A DNA stretch of 32,557 nt from Hadesarchaea archaeon (GTDB lineage Archaea; Hadarchaeota; Hadarchaeia; Hadarchaeales; Hadarchaeaceae): the NCBI GenBank assembly GCA_030672285.1, contig DAOVGS010000043.1, positions 1 through 32,557 of the forward strand, in the 5' to 3' direction. Below the pieces are notes generated by a model. That model had not been told where the DNA came from. It searched no databases and saw only the letters and a program-made list of their open reading frames with translations. Position 1 is the stretch's first letter. Every line of letters starts with the position of its first letter. Both the position numbers and the translations under genes were made by a program. Positions 1 to 9,301 of this stretch are shown in pieces.

Positions 1-1
1 G

Positions 2-2125
2 GTCGAAAAGGCGCTGGCGGGGAAGAAATTCGACGCGGACCTATCCCCATACCTTTCACCCCCATATTTGAAGCCCACCCCACCCCTGGCGGTGGAACTA
101 TCCGAGAAACTCGGGGTCCCGCTCCATCCCGCGTACACATACCTTTTCCACGATATCAGCATCGAGGAGCTCCGGGAACTGGGCAGTTGGTTAACGGGAG
201 GTGAGCCGGAGTTCAAGGATGGTAAGCTCAAGGGGCTTCGTTTGGTCCTGAATCAGACACCCAAGCGAGTGCTCGAGGCCCTTGGGGTGCCGCATAGGGT
301 CGAGGATGGGCACGTCTTGGTCGAGGGTAACGCTCTACCATTGTGCAGGTGTTTGGGCCTGCTTGATGGGCAGCGTTTGACCAGCGAGCGCCTCGAGGAG
401 ACGTTGCACAAAAATCCGTCGAAGGATATCATGGAGATTGTTCAGGTTCTGGCTGGGTTCCCCGTGAAGCGGAAAGCCCCAACGCGCATAGGGTGCAGGA
501 TGGGCAGGCCGGAGAAGGCAAATCCACGGTTGATGAAACCTCCGGTGCATGTGCTTTTCCCCGTCAGCTTGCGCGGCGGGGCGACGCGCAGCGTGGTGAA
601 GGCAGCCGAGCGCGGTGAAATCTATGTAGAGGTGACGAGACTGGAGTGCCCGAAGTGCGGGACCATTGGCTTCACCCGAAAATGCCCGAAGTGCGGAACG
701 ATCGCAAATTACGTACGGGCGTGCCCCCGTTGTAAGCGACCGACAAATGAAGAGCGTTGCCTCGCGTGCAACGTCCGCACGGAGTACTTCGACCGGCGGA
801 GGGTTGAGCTGAAGCCGCTTTTCGACGAGGCACTGCAGCGATTGCAGGAGGAAGCGCCACCGGAGGTCAAGGGCGTCAGAGGTATGACGAGCGCCCATAA
901 AATTCCAGAGCCTCTCGAGAAAGGGATCCTGCGGGCGAAGCATCGCGTTTACGTATTCAAAGACGGTACAGTTAGGTTTGATGCAACCGATGTGCCGCTC
1001 ACCCACTTCAGGCCGCGGGAGGTGGATATGTCTGTGGAACGGCTGCGCGAATTGAGATATGAGCTGGATTGCAAGGGGAAGCCGCTGGAGCGGGATGACC
1101 AGCTCGTTGAGCTCAAGGTGCAGGATATCATCCTCTCGAACACGTGCGCCGAGTATTTGCTCCGCGTGTCGAAGTTCGTCGACGACCTGCTTCAGAAGTT
1201 CTATGGGTTGAAGCCGTACTACAACGCGAGCCAACCGGTGGACCTGGCGGGGCATTTGGTCATCGGTTTAGCGCCGCATACATCGGTAGGCATCGTTGGG
1301 CGCATCATAGGTTTCACCGATGCGAACGTTGGGTACGCGCACCCGTTTTTCCATGCGGCCAAAAGAAGAGACTGTGACGGGGACGAAGATACAGTTATAC
1401 TTCTGCTCGATGCTCTGCTTAACTTCAGCAAGCGCTTCCTGCCCTCGAAGCGCGGGGGGATGATGGACGCCCCGCTCATCCTGAACACCCGCATCGACCC
1501 TCGTGAGATCGACAAGGAGGCATATAATATGGATGTGATGGAGCGCTACCCACTCGAGTTCTATGAAGCCACGCTTCACTATACGAGCCCAAGCGAGCTG
1601 GTGCAGCTCATGGAGACCGTCGAGCAAAGGCTTGGGGGTGAGGCCCAGTACGTGGGGCTGAAGTTTTCGTTCGACACGGGCGACATCGCAGCCGGCCCTC
1701 ACGCGAGCCGCTACAAGACACTTGAGACGATGGAGCAGAAGACTTCGGCGCAGCTCGGGCTAACTAGAAAGATCAGGGCTGTGGACGAACGGGATGTCGC
1801 CGAGCGGCTCATCGAGCACCACTTCATCCCTGACCTGAAGGGGAACCTGCGGGCGTTCGCGAGCCAACAGTTCAGGTGCACGAGCTGCAACTCAAAATAT
1901 CGTCGCGTCCCACTAAGAGGCCAATGCACGCGGTGCGGGGGGAAGCTCATCCTCACGGTCACGCGGGGAGGCGTCGAGAAGTACTTGCAGGTTGCGATGC
2001 AGATAGCGCACGATTACGAGGCGAGCGATTACACCAAGCAGCGCCTAAGGCTGGTGCAGCGCGATATAAAATCGGTCTTCGAGAGCGATGCCCACCGTCA
2101 GCTCAGCCTCGCGGATTTTATGTAG
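2..2125 (+). CDS. polC: DNA polymerase II (PolD) large subunit DP2, C-terminal part; reading frame is open to the window edge
   Basis: In-frame codons run from nt 2 before the listed start. Multiple CxxC zinc motifs and the DP2 catalytic region NVGYAHPFFHAAKRRDCDGDEDT are present. Confidence 0.95.
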   Translation, partial: VEKALAGKKFDADLSPYLSPPYLKPTPPLAVELSEKLGVPLHPAYTYLFHDISIEELRELGSWLTGGEPEFKDGKLKGLRLVLNQTPKRVLEALGVPHRVEDGHVLVEGNALPLCRCLGLLDGQRLTSERLEETLHKNPSKDIMEIVQVLAGFPVKRKAPTRIGCRMGRPEKANPRLMKPPVHVLFPVSLRGGATRSVVKAAERGEIYVEVTRLECPKCGTIGFTRKCPKCGTIANYVRACPRCKRPTNEERCLACNVRTEYFDRRRVELKPLFDEALQRLQEEAPPEVKGVRGMTSAHKIPEPLEKGILRAKHRVYVFKDGTVRFDATDVPLTHFRPREVDMSVERLRELRYELDCKGKPLERDDQLVELKVQDIILSNTCAEYLLRVSKFVDDLLQKFYGLKPYYNASQPVDLAGHLVIGLAPHTSVGIVGRIIGFTDANVGYAHPFFHAAKRRDCDGDEDTVILLLDALLNFSKRFLPSKRGGMMDAPLILNTRIDPREIDKEAYNMDVMERYPLEFYEATLHYTSPSELVQLMETVEQRLGGEAQYVGLKFSFDTGDIAAGPHASRYKTLETMEQKTSAQLGLTRKIRAVDERDVAERLIEHHFIPDLKGNLRAFASQQFRCTSCNSKYRRVPLRGQCTRCGGKLILTVTRGGVEKYLQVAMQIAHDYEASDYTKQRLRLVQRDIKSVFESDAHRQLSLADFM

Positions 2126-2171
2126 ATGTGGCCGGTTTAATTTAAGAGTAAAAAAGCACAGTTTTACGCGA

Positions 2172-2259
2172 GCCGGGGTGGCAGAGTCAGGTAATGCGGC
2201 AGCCTCGAGAGCTGTTGACCCTTTGGGTCGTCAGGGTTCAAATCCCTGCCCCGGCGCCA
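2172..2259 (+). tRNA. tRNA-Ser (CGA), 3' CCA encoded
   Basis: Acceptor GCCGGGG/CCCCGGC, anticodon stem-loop GCAGC-CUCGAGA-GCUGU, long variable arm GACCCUUUGGGUC, T-arm CAGGG-UUCAAAU-CCCUG, discriminator G, then CCA. Confidence 0.95.
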
Positions 2260-2369
2260 TTACGCTGTGCAGACACCGACTTCCGCTGGAATTTTATCAT
2301 AACATTATTTCATTGTCAATTGGATCCATCTTGGCGGGCCTAAAATTAGAGCATGGTTAAAAACACTGG

Positions 2370-3338
2370 TCAAGTAACAGATACTTCCCGTTTTAATTGT
2401 TTTAAGAAAGCGTCGAATTTTTGGATGGGAATGCTTCCACCCACCGCTTCTACATGACCCCCTCCGCTGCTGCCACTTATCTTCGAGGTAGTTTTCATGA
2501 TTAGGGCATTTAGATTCAGATCTGATTTTTTATACTTCCGCATGCTAAAGCCCACGTAATCCTCCGCTCGATAAGTCCCGATGCCAATCTCGGCATTTGC
2601 TATTTTGACCGCATAAAAAGCCGCTAGTCCTGTGGCCATAAGGGGTACATCAGTTACAATTGCTATTTTTTTACCAATTTTTTTGTACTTTTTCCTCACG
2701 TAATTTTCTATCGTTCTTTCCAGTTCTACCCCAAAACGGGCTTGTCCCACTAGACTAGGTATCCTCGATGGCCATAACCCTCGAGCGAGTCCTTGAATTA
2801 CCCCCCGCTTGAAGGGATGGTCTTCCCTTCTTGCCCCGATCGCCTGCTCTAATAAAAATTCCTCCAGATACATCATCCTCCAGCCGTATTTCATGATCAA
2901 TCTCCGCATTTTTTGCGTATGCTCTTGATAGTCCCCTATTGCCCCTAATGGTGCGATGTATTGCAAAGAGGCGGGTGGGTTGAAAAAATCTAGGGCTAGC
3001 TCAGAACAGCTAACATTTGCCTTATGTACAAATGTGTCGCAGGGCAGAGTCCTTCGTGTTATTCCCGGAGGAAGGCGATGGTGGTCGATGTAAATAGTAT
3101 CAGAGGACTTGGACACTTCTTCAAACGCATTTTTTACCTCTGTTTTCTGCCCCGCGTTTAACCCCAAATCCAAAATGATGACCCTATCCCAAGCTGGTAA
3201 GGCATGCAATTTTGACACCAGTTCGTATGCTTCTGCAAACTCAACGTATGCCTTAGGGTGGGCAATTTTAGCAATCGCTGCCGAACAAACTCCATCTACA
3301 TCCCTATGGGTGAGGATTCCAACCTTCTCAGACATCAT
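2370..3338 (-). CDS. DHH-family phosphoesterase (RecJ-like/single-strand exonuclease-like)
   Basis: N-terminal HRDVDGVCSAAI, DLGLNAG, DHHRLPPG motif, and C-terminal SGGGHVEAVGGSIP (DHHA1-like GGGH). Confidence 0.85.
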   Translation of the reverse strand: MMSEKVGILTHRDVDGVCSAAIAKIAHPKAYVEFAEAYELVSKLHALPAWDRVIILDLGLNAGQKTEVKNAFEEVSKSSDTIYIDHHRLPPGITRRTLPCDTFVHKANVSCSELALDFFNPPASLQYIAPLGAIGDYQEHTQKMRRLIMKYGWRMMYLEEFLLEQAIGARREDHPFKRGVIQGLARGLWPSRIPSLVGQARFGVELERTIENYVRKKYKKIGKKIAIVTDVPLMATGLAAFYAVKIANAEIGIGTYRAEDYVGFSMRKYKKSDLNLNALIMKTTSKISGSSGGGHVEAVGGSIPIQKFDAFLKQLKREVSVT

Positions 3339-3382
3339 AAATCACCCCATTTTCACAAGGATATAGAATTTGAATAGATGGC

Positions 3383-3391
3383 GTATATAAT
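3383..3391 (-). promoter_or_regulatory. Candidate TATA box upstream of the DHH gene
   Basis: TTATATAC on the minus strand, about 45 nt upstream of the start codon at 3338. Confidence 0.35.
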
Positions 3392-3433
3392 TTGGGTTAC
3401 GCAGCGGGGTCCGAGAACCGATGGAAACGTGAT

Positions 3434-4324
3434 TCACCGACCTTTTAATTTCGCTCTAATTTTCCTTAATTCTTTCACCCTTTGTTTTAATTCTTTTTCT
3501 AATTTTTTCCTTTCCGTTATATCCTTTAATGCCGCCGTTGATTTATCGGTCCCTGGTATCATCGCAACTGTCACTTCTATGATCCTTGGCCTGCCTTTCT
3601 TATCAAAAGATTCAAATTCATAGGTCGTTGGGGCTTTTCCCCATCTCCTTCTCTCCTCATGGTACCTCGCCATTCTCCGTTTCTCTTTTTTAGGTATTAA
3701 GTCCAGAAAAGTCATCTTACCTTCTACTTCTTCTTTAGAATAGCCACTTAATTTCTCAAACTCCCTGTTAACAAATGATATTGTCATATCCTTTTCAATA
3801 ACGACCATAGCGTTTCCAGAATACTCCAGCAACCTCTTGTATCTCTCCTCAGACTCCCTAAGTGCATTCTCCGCTCTTTTTCTTTCTGTGATGTCCTTAA
3901 CTATCGCCCACATCCCCGTAGGTTTGCCCTCCCTGTCTTTTTTTAACAATATCCTAATGGATACGGGAAACACAGTTCCATCTTTTTTGATGTATTCTTT
4001 TTCAAATTCATCGGAGAATCCCCTAGCTTTTACCTGCTTGGCCACAATCCTAGCTTCCATTTTATGCCATTTTTTAGGGGTAATATCTCGACATTTTTTC
4101 TTCTTTATTCCTGTTGCAGAATATCCTAGCATGTCCAAACAAGCCTGATTGCATTCAAGAATGTTGCATTCCAAATCTGTGGCTACAATTCCATCTTTAA
4201 CAGTTTCGTACAGCTCCCTGTATTTCCTCTCTGACTCCCTTATTTCTTCTTCTGCCAACAACCGCCGCGCTTCGTACTTATCCATTACTTTTTTCGTTTT
4301 GCTTAAATCGCGCAGATGGTTCAC
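3434..4324 (-). CDS. Tandem PAS-domain protein (PAS/PAC x2) without a recognisable kinase or output domain; translation may start at the internal ATG at 4285
   Basis: Two S-box repeats (RESERKYRELYETVKDGIVATD... and RESEERYKRLLEYSGNAMVVIEKD...), each followed by a PAC-like DITERK, then a coiled-coil C-terminus. Confidence 0.85.
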   Translation of the reverse strand: MNHLRDLSKTKKVMDKYEARRLLAEEEIRESERKYRELYETVKDGIVATDLECNILECNQACLDMLGYSATGIKKKKCRDITPKKWHKMEARIVAKQVKARGFSDEFEKEYIKKDGTVFPVSIRILLKKDREGKPTGMWAIVKDITERKRAENALRESEERYKRLLEYSGNAMVVIEKDMTISFVNREFEKLSGYSKEEVEGKMTFLDLIPKKEKRRMARYHEERRRWGKAPTTYEFESFDKKGRPRIIEVTVAMIPGTDKSTAALKDITERKKLEKELKQRVKELRKIRAKLKGR

Positions 4325-4508
4325 CCTCGACGCTTATATTTGCATAGATGAGGCTAAAAAAACTTTTTTCTGACGGCAGTAATGTTACCTAAGAACTTGA
4401 TTTAATTAAAAGCCCAGTATCTAAAACAGATTAAGAAAGAAATTGGACTAAAATCCTAGTGCAGTTGTTTAGAAATGGTTAAAGTGTTTGGCGCAAATTT
4501 TAGATTAG

Positions 4509-4583
4509 GCCGCCGTAGCTCAGTGGTGGAGCGATCGCCTCGTAAGCGATAGGTCGTGGGTTCGACCCCCACCGGCGGCTCCA
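4509..4583 (+). tRNA. tRNA-Thr (CGU), 3' CCA encoded
   Basis: Acceptor GCCGCCG/CGGCGGC, anticodon loop CUCGUAA between AUCGC/GCGAU, T-arm GUGGG-UUCGACC-CCCAC, discriminator U, then CCA. Confidence 0.95.
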
Positions 4584-4584
4584 C

Positions 4585-5979
4585 TCAGAAAAGATTCTGC
4601 AGGACATAGGAAAGCAGTTTTCTGCGCCGCTTAAATAACCTTCCTATCTCTTTGACTACGTAGCCGGGGCGGCGGTAAAATCCATTTTCAGCTGTCTTCA
4701 TCCACCTGCGTATCTTCTCCTTTGAATGCCCATCGAACACGTCAAATATCTCAAAATATTTGTCCCAATCGCTGGGCTTGATCGCACCGCTTTCCTCGAA
4801 CCTCCGCCAGAGTTCCGTACCCGGCAATACTTTAAGCGAGCTCACGTTTAGCACGTCCATGTCGGCACGCTTGATAAAATCGAGCGTCTTCTGATAATCC
4901 TCCTCGGTCTCGATCGGGGCCCCAACTATAAAGGAGCCAACGACATCTATGCCAGCTTTTTGGGCAAGAGCAACTGCCTGCCACCCCTTCTCAACCGTCG
5001 TCTTCTTTTCATAGTAATCTAGAATCTGCTGGCTCCCGCTCTCGAGACCCAAAAAGATCAGCCAGCACCCAGCGTTGGCCATAGCTTTGTACATCTCCTC
5101 AGAAGCCGTGTCGACTCTACCCTCACAGAACCAGCTGACATCGATGTTTCTTTCCTTGATAAGTCGACATATCTCCATGACGTGCTTCGGAAACGCCGTG
5201 AAATTGTCGTCCACGATAAATATCTGCTTGACACCGCGCTCGTTGATGAGATATTCCATCTCTTTTACCACATTTTCCGCTGATCTCGCCCTTATTTTTC
5301 TGCCTGAGAAGGCGGTGCAGGTACAGAACGTACACCCGAAGGGACATCCGCGGCTGATGATTATCCCTGAAAGATTTTTGAGCGCTATTTTGTACCCTCC
5401 GTATAAAAAGTATCCGTAGCGGGCGTTCTGCGGTAGTAAGTGTTTGGCCGGGAATGGGAGCTCATCCAAATTTTGAACGGGTTCTCTGACCCCCGTGAAG
5501 GTTGCTCTACCGTTGTTTCTGTACATCACGCCCTTTACCCGTCTGATGCTGCTTTTATTGCTCATTGAGCGCACCAGCTCCAGAAATGTATACTCCCCCT
5601 CTCCAACAACAACGTAATTCACTTCAGGCAGATTTTCAATGATTTTATCGGCCACGAATGAGGCACTGTGTCCCCCCAAGATTATCTTCGCTTTTGGAGC
5701 AGCCCGTCTCGCTATTCTAGCCACCTCGGCAGAATCGGAGTATGTTTCGGTCATCATACACGCGATTCCAACTACATCAGGACCAAACTCCGCAATTCTG
5801 TTCTCTAGCTCCTCATGCTTGAGCTCCTCGCCGACTCCATCTATAACTCCGACTTCTATTCCGTGTTGTTCGAGCACTGCAGCCATGTAGAGCAAGCCGA
5901 GGGGTTCGCACATGTTTTCAAAAAGTACCCCCATCATCTGCGTTTTTATCGGGGGATTGATTAACAGCACACGGACCAA
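4585..5979 (-). CDS. B12-binding-domain radical SAM protein
   Basis: N-terminal cobalamin-binding-like fold (PDVVGIACMMTETY, ILGGHSAS), then radical SAM motif SRGCPFGCTFCTC (CxxxCxxC). Confidence 0.9.
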   Translation of the reverse strand: MVRVLLINPPIKTQMMGVLFENMCEPLGLLYMAAVLEQHGIEVGVIDGVGEELKHEELENRIAEFGPDVVGIACMMTETYSDSAEVARIARRAAPKAKIILGGHSASFVADKIIENLPEVNYVVVGEGEYTFLELVRSMSNKSSIRRVKGVMYRNNGRATFTGVREPVQNLDELPFPAKHLLPQNARYGYFLYGGYKIALKNLSGIIISRGCPFGCTFCTCTAFSGRKIRARSAENVVKEMEYLINERGVKQIFIVDDNFTAFPKHVMEICRLIKERNIDVSWFCEGRVDTASEEMYKAMANAGCWLIFLGLESGSQQILDYYEKKTTVEKGWQAVALAQKAGIDVVGSFIVGAPIETEEDYQKTLDFIKRADMDVLNVSSLKVLPGTELWRRFEESGAIKPSDWDKYFEIFDVFDGHSKEKIRRWMKTAENGFYRRPGYVVKEIGRLFKRRRKLLSYVLQNLF

Positions 5980-6028
5980 GTTCTTCAGCCTCCTTCTGGA
6001 AATTAAAAGTGTTTCACGCTAAAAAGAG

Positions 6029-6865
6029 TTATTTGTTGGTGAATGGATGAGTTCGAAAAGCTGGCTCGCACTTCACTCCCAGCTCCCTGCAGATCGACTC
6101 CACCATCGAGCATGTTCTGCGCCAGCTCTCCGATTGCCCCCGGATGAGATCAGGCAGCCGTTCCGCAAGGCCAGGGCACCTCCCCTCCAACACTGGCGCG
6201 AGCCTATCGAACACCCAACGCTTCAGGTTAAGCTTGTCGTAGATGAGCTCGCTGTGGGTTCGGTGGGCGACCTCGATGACCTGCCGCAGGCCATCCTCGC
6301 TGTCGTTTATCTCAGGGATAATTGGCCCGAGGAAGAGCCACGTCTCCACGCCCCGCGACGAGAACTCCTCGAGCACTTGCGCGCGCGCATCCGGCAGCGA
6401 GGCCCTTGGTTCGAACTTGCCTGCCAGTTCGCGATCCATCGTGGTTATCGTTACCCCAACATCAAATTTTTCTGGCACAATCAAGTCGACATCGCGAAGC
6501 ACCAAGCTCGACTTCGTCTGAATCGACACGGGAAAGCCGCGCCTTGAGAGCAGCTCGATGCATTTTCGCGTCAGCTTGAGTTTTGCCTCCAGCGGCTGAT
6601 AGGGATCGCATACCGTGCTGACGCCAACGGTGCCTTTTGGCTTCCGTTTCACCTCACGCGCCAGTACCTCAACGATGTTTTGCTTTGCCCTAACGAATTT
6701 TCCCCAGTTTAACCCCATCCACTCGTCACGGAGCGTCGATGGAGAATAGCAGTACCTACAGCCGTGCTCACAGCCTAGGTATGGGTTAAGCGAATAGCGC
6801 AGCCCAGGCAACTTGCTGGGCGAGAGTGCGGTTTTGCAGTTAATGGTGGAGTACTCGATGCTCAT
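6029..6865 (-). CDS. Radical SAM protein, SplB-like / Rv2578c-like family
   Basis: NPYLGCEHGCRYCYSPS radical SAM motif; TVCDPYQPLEAKLKLTRKCIELL and IQTKSSLVLRDVDLI are typical of the SPL-like family. The start overlaps the upstream stop by 4 nt. Confidence 0.85.
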   Translation of the reverse strand: MSIEYSTINCKTALSPSKLPGLRYSLNPYLGCEHGCRYCYSPSTLRDEWMGLNWGKFVRAKQNIVEVLAREVKRKPKGTVGVSTVCDPYQPLEAKLKLTRKCIELLSRRGFPVSIQTKSSLVLRDVDLIVPEKFDVGVTITTMDRELAGKFEPRASLPDARAQVLEEFSSRGVETWLFLGPIIPEINDSEDGLRQVIEVAHRTHSELIYDKLNLKRWVFDRLAPVLEGRCPGLAERLPDLIRGQSESWRRTCSMVESICRELGVKCEPAFRTHPFTNK

Positions 6866-8190
6866 GCGGCAAACTCCGTAATCTTTTTCTGGAAAAGAGC
6901 CCGCTTCAACAGCTCGCTTGTTTTAATCCACTTGCGCAGCGGGATCGTGAGTTTCGTCTGAGCGTGCCGTAGTGCCGCTTGGAAGTTATCAAATTTCTGC
7001 GGCTCAAGCTGAATCATTTGTCGGATGCTCTCCCGCACGTTCCAGACGCCCACGGGCAGGATGTAGCCGGGGTGAATTTCTCGAAGCACGAGTGCCGAAG
7101 CCTGCCTTCGCTCTTGGTTGAGCTTCTCGGCAACCGCCAGCTTGCAGGCGTAGTAGCAACCCCCGACATCAGGGTAGGTCGTCCGCCCCCGGTAGGGCTC
7201 GAAGTCCCCCATCATCGCTGGTGCGGTCGTTCGCTCGTCCGGGTTCCAAGTCGTTCCGGGGAACCAAGCCTCGATCCACTCGAAACTCCAGCGTTCAGGC
7301 ATCAGGATCGCGACGAACCGATTGTCGAGGTGTTCGAAGGAGTAGACGCGGTACTCGTCGATTGTGTCGTGCTGCTTCATTTGATCGATTAGTTCGAGCG
7401 ACAGGATCGAGTCGACTGCCGTGATGCTCCAGCGGGTCGGGACGAGCTTCCTCCGCTTTTGGAAGCCGAACATCCCTAAGCTGAAAGCCCGTTGGATGCG
7501 CGTGACCAAAACATCATCTTCGTAGAGCCCGACGACCGCATCGCCCGCCTTCAAGTCGCGGTCGTAGAATGCTCGCTCCACCCTGCGATCGACACTCACG
7601 TTGGATGTCTTGAAAGATTTCAGCGGTGCGGAGGGGCCAAATGGTTGGGTTTCCCCACTCAGGGTTATCACTCGGTTTGGCACTCGGGTGAGCAAAGCCT
7701 CGGCGTCGACGGGCCGCTTCCCCATTGCCAGCTCTTGGAGCACGTCGATCAGCTTCCCGCCGGATTGGGCGTCGTACACGCTCGCACGCGCCTTTCCCCG
7801 GATCAAGGCGAAGCGATAATCGATGATATCCTGAATGCTTTTCCCAAGCCATAGCTCCGGGGTGTCGAGAATTTCGGTGTCGCCTCGGTAGGGAGGGACC
7901 ATGGGGCCGATGTAAACTTTGGGATAACCTATGCGCCCGACGAACACCCCGGGAGGCGTTGAGCCTTGGATGCGGGGGGAGGTGATTTGCAGGCTCGATT
8001 TGGCGAGCGATTGCGCTTTGGCCACGATTGGACATCTCAGCTTGCCACAAAGCATCCGTCCGCCCTTGCACAGCAGGCAGAGGGAGCTCGAGGGGACTCG
8101 GGCAACTTTGATTTCCCTAAATGCCGCGAGTTCGCCAACTTGTTCGGACGCGATGATGTCGCGAAGCCATTTAACATTGGTCGACAACAC
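6862..8190 (-). CDS. nreA: Archaeal Nre-family DNA repair protein (NreA-like)
   Basis: N-terminal zinc motif CLLCKGGRMLCGKLRC, Nre-like core (VFVGRIGYPKVYIGPMVPP), and C-terminal PIP-like QKKITEFAA. Confidence 0.88.
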   Translation of the reverse strand: MLSTNVKWLRDIIASEQVGELAAFREIKVARVPSSSLCLLCKGGRMLCGKLRCPIVAKAQSLAKSSLQITSPRIQGSTPPGVFVGRIGYPKVYIGPMVPPYRGDTEILDTPELWLGKSIQDIIDYRFALIRGKARASVYDAQSGGKLIDVLQELAMGKRPVDAEALLTRVPNRVITLSGETQPFGPSAPLKSFKTSNVSVDRRVERAFYDRDLKAGDAVVGLYEDDVLVTRIQRAFSLGMFGFQKRRKLVPTRWSITAVDSILSLELIDQMKQHDTIDEYRVYSFEHLDNRFVAILMPERWSFEWIEAWFPGTTWNPDERTTAPAMMGDFEPYRGRTTYPDVGGCYYACKLAVAEKLNQERRQASALVLREIHPGYILPVGVWNVRESIRQMIQLEPQKFDNFQAALRHAQTKLTIPLRKWIKTSELLKRALFQKKITEFAA

Positions 8191-8239
8191 ACGATACCCA
8201 TTATACTTTGTACATTGACCAATAAATGGTGAAAGTTGT

Positions 8240-9244
8240 TTGAACCTTTACGATTTCGAAAGGGCGCGGGTTAAACAATTTTTAAGGCAACATCGAGCGA
8301 AGCGAGCGGGGATTCAACTCCCTGCGGGGCTGAAGCAGCACCTACAAGAAATTGTGGAACCTTTCGCTGAGGTGGACGTTGAAACACTTGTGTTGGCGGA
8401 CAGTTGTTATGGTGCTTGTGATCCAGCCGATGCAAAGGCAAAGCAGCTTGGGTGCGACGTGTTGGTTCACTATGGACATGCAGACATGGGGATGTTCACC
8501 TGCTTGCCGACCCTCTACATCGAGGCGCGCATGCCAGCCGACCCGCTCAGGATGGTTGAGCGAGTGCTGCCCGAGCTGAAGTTCAAGCGCGTGGGGTTGC
8601 TCACCACCGTTCAGCACATCTCCCACCTGCGGGGGGTCGCGAAGCTCCTTCGCTCGCGCGGGATTAAAACGTTCATCGGCAGGCCGGGACCGAGGGCGAA
8701 GTACCCCGGGCAACTCTTGGGCTGCGATTTTGGCTGTGCCCGCTCGGTCGCTGCCCGCGTCGACGGTTTTCTCTACATCGGCACAGGTGAGTTTCACCCG
8801 CTGGGTGCAGCGCTCGCGACCGGCAAGCAGGTTTTAGCCGTAAACCCGATTTCGGAGGGATTCAAGGTACTCGCCCCGGATGTCAACGTTTTTCTGCGGA
8901 GGAGAAAGGCGATGATCGCTCGAGCTGCAGCGGGCGAGCGGTTTGGCGTCATCGTGAGCACCAAGCTTGGGCAGGCCCGCTTCAAGCTCGCGGCGAAGTT
9001 AGCTGTGGATCTCAAGCGGGCCGGTAAGGCCGCGCATGTACTTGCGGTCGATGAGGTGAGGCCAGAGGAGCTGGGCGATTTTGGGCTCTATGGGTTCATC
9101 TGCGCCGCCTGCCCGCGCATACCCATCAACGACGCGGAGCGATTCGAACAACCTGTTTTAACACCATTTGAAACCCAAGTCATGATTGGAAAGGCAAAAT
9201 TCCAGCCCTACCGGATGGACGAGGTAACCAAGGGAGATTTCTAG
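8240..9244 (+). CDS. dph2: Diphthamide biosynthesis enzyme Dph2 (2-(3-amino-3-carboxypropyl)histidine synthase)
   Basis: PAGLKQHLQEI, LADSCYGACDPADAKAKQLGCDVLVHYGHADMG, and conserved Cys residues (LLGCDFGCA; ICAACPRIPI). TTG start. Confidence 0.93.
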   Translation: MNLYDFERARVKQFLRQHRAKRAGIQLPAGLKQHLQEIVEPFAEVDVETLVLADSCYGACDPADAKAKQLGCDVLVHYGHADMGMFTCLPTLYIEARMPADPLRMVERVLPELKFKRVGLLTTVQHISHLRGVAKLLRSRGIKTFIGRPGPRAKYPGQLLGCDFGCARSVAARVDGFLYIGTGEFHPLGAALATGKQVLAVNPISEGFKVLAPDVNVFLRRRKAMIARAAAGERFGVIVSTKLGQARFKLAAKLAVDLKRAGKAAHVLAVDEVRPEELGDFGLYGFICAACPRIPINDAERFEQPVLTPFETQVMIGKAKFQPYRMDEVTKGDF

Positions 9245-9301
9245 CAAGCCGAAGGATAGTAATTTAAACTCAGTTGGGTTAGTTGTCAAGGTGAAACCAA
9301 C

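Noticed and set aside
335-1255. 306-aa minus-strand ORF within polC
   Set aside because: Antisense shadow of the strongly supported DP2 frame; composition is typical of a GC-rich reverse frame, with no recognisable motif.
68-2125. Possible intein in DP2
   Set aside because: The catalytic region RRDCDGDEDT and flanking blocks are contiguous, with no insertion.
2172-4583. tRNA 3'-end duplication marking an att site
   Set aside because: No second copy of either tRNA 3' end was found by eye within the block.
6047-6547. 166-aa plus-strand ORF opposite the SPL-like gene
   Set aside because: Antisense shadow; no domain.
7514-8071. 185-aa minus-strand ORF within nreA
   Set aside because: Alternate-frame shadow of NreA, with Arg/Pro-rich translation.
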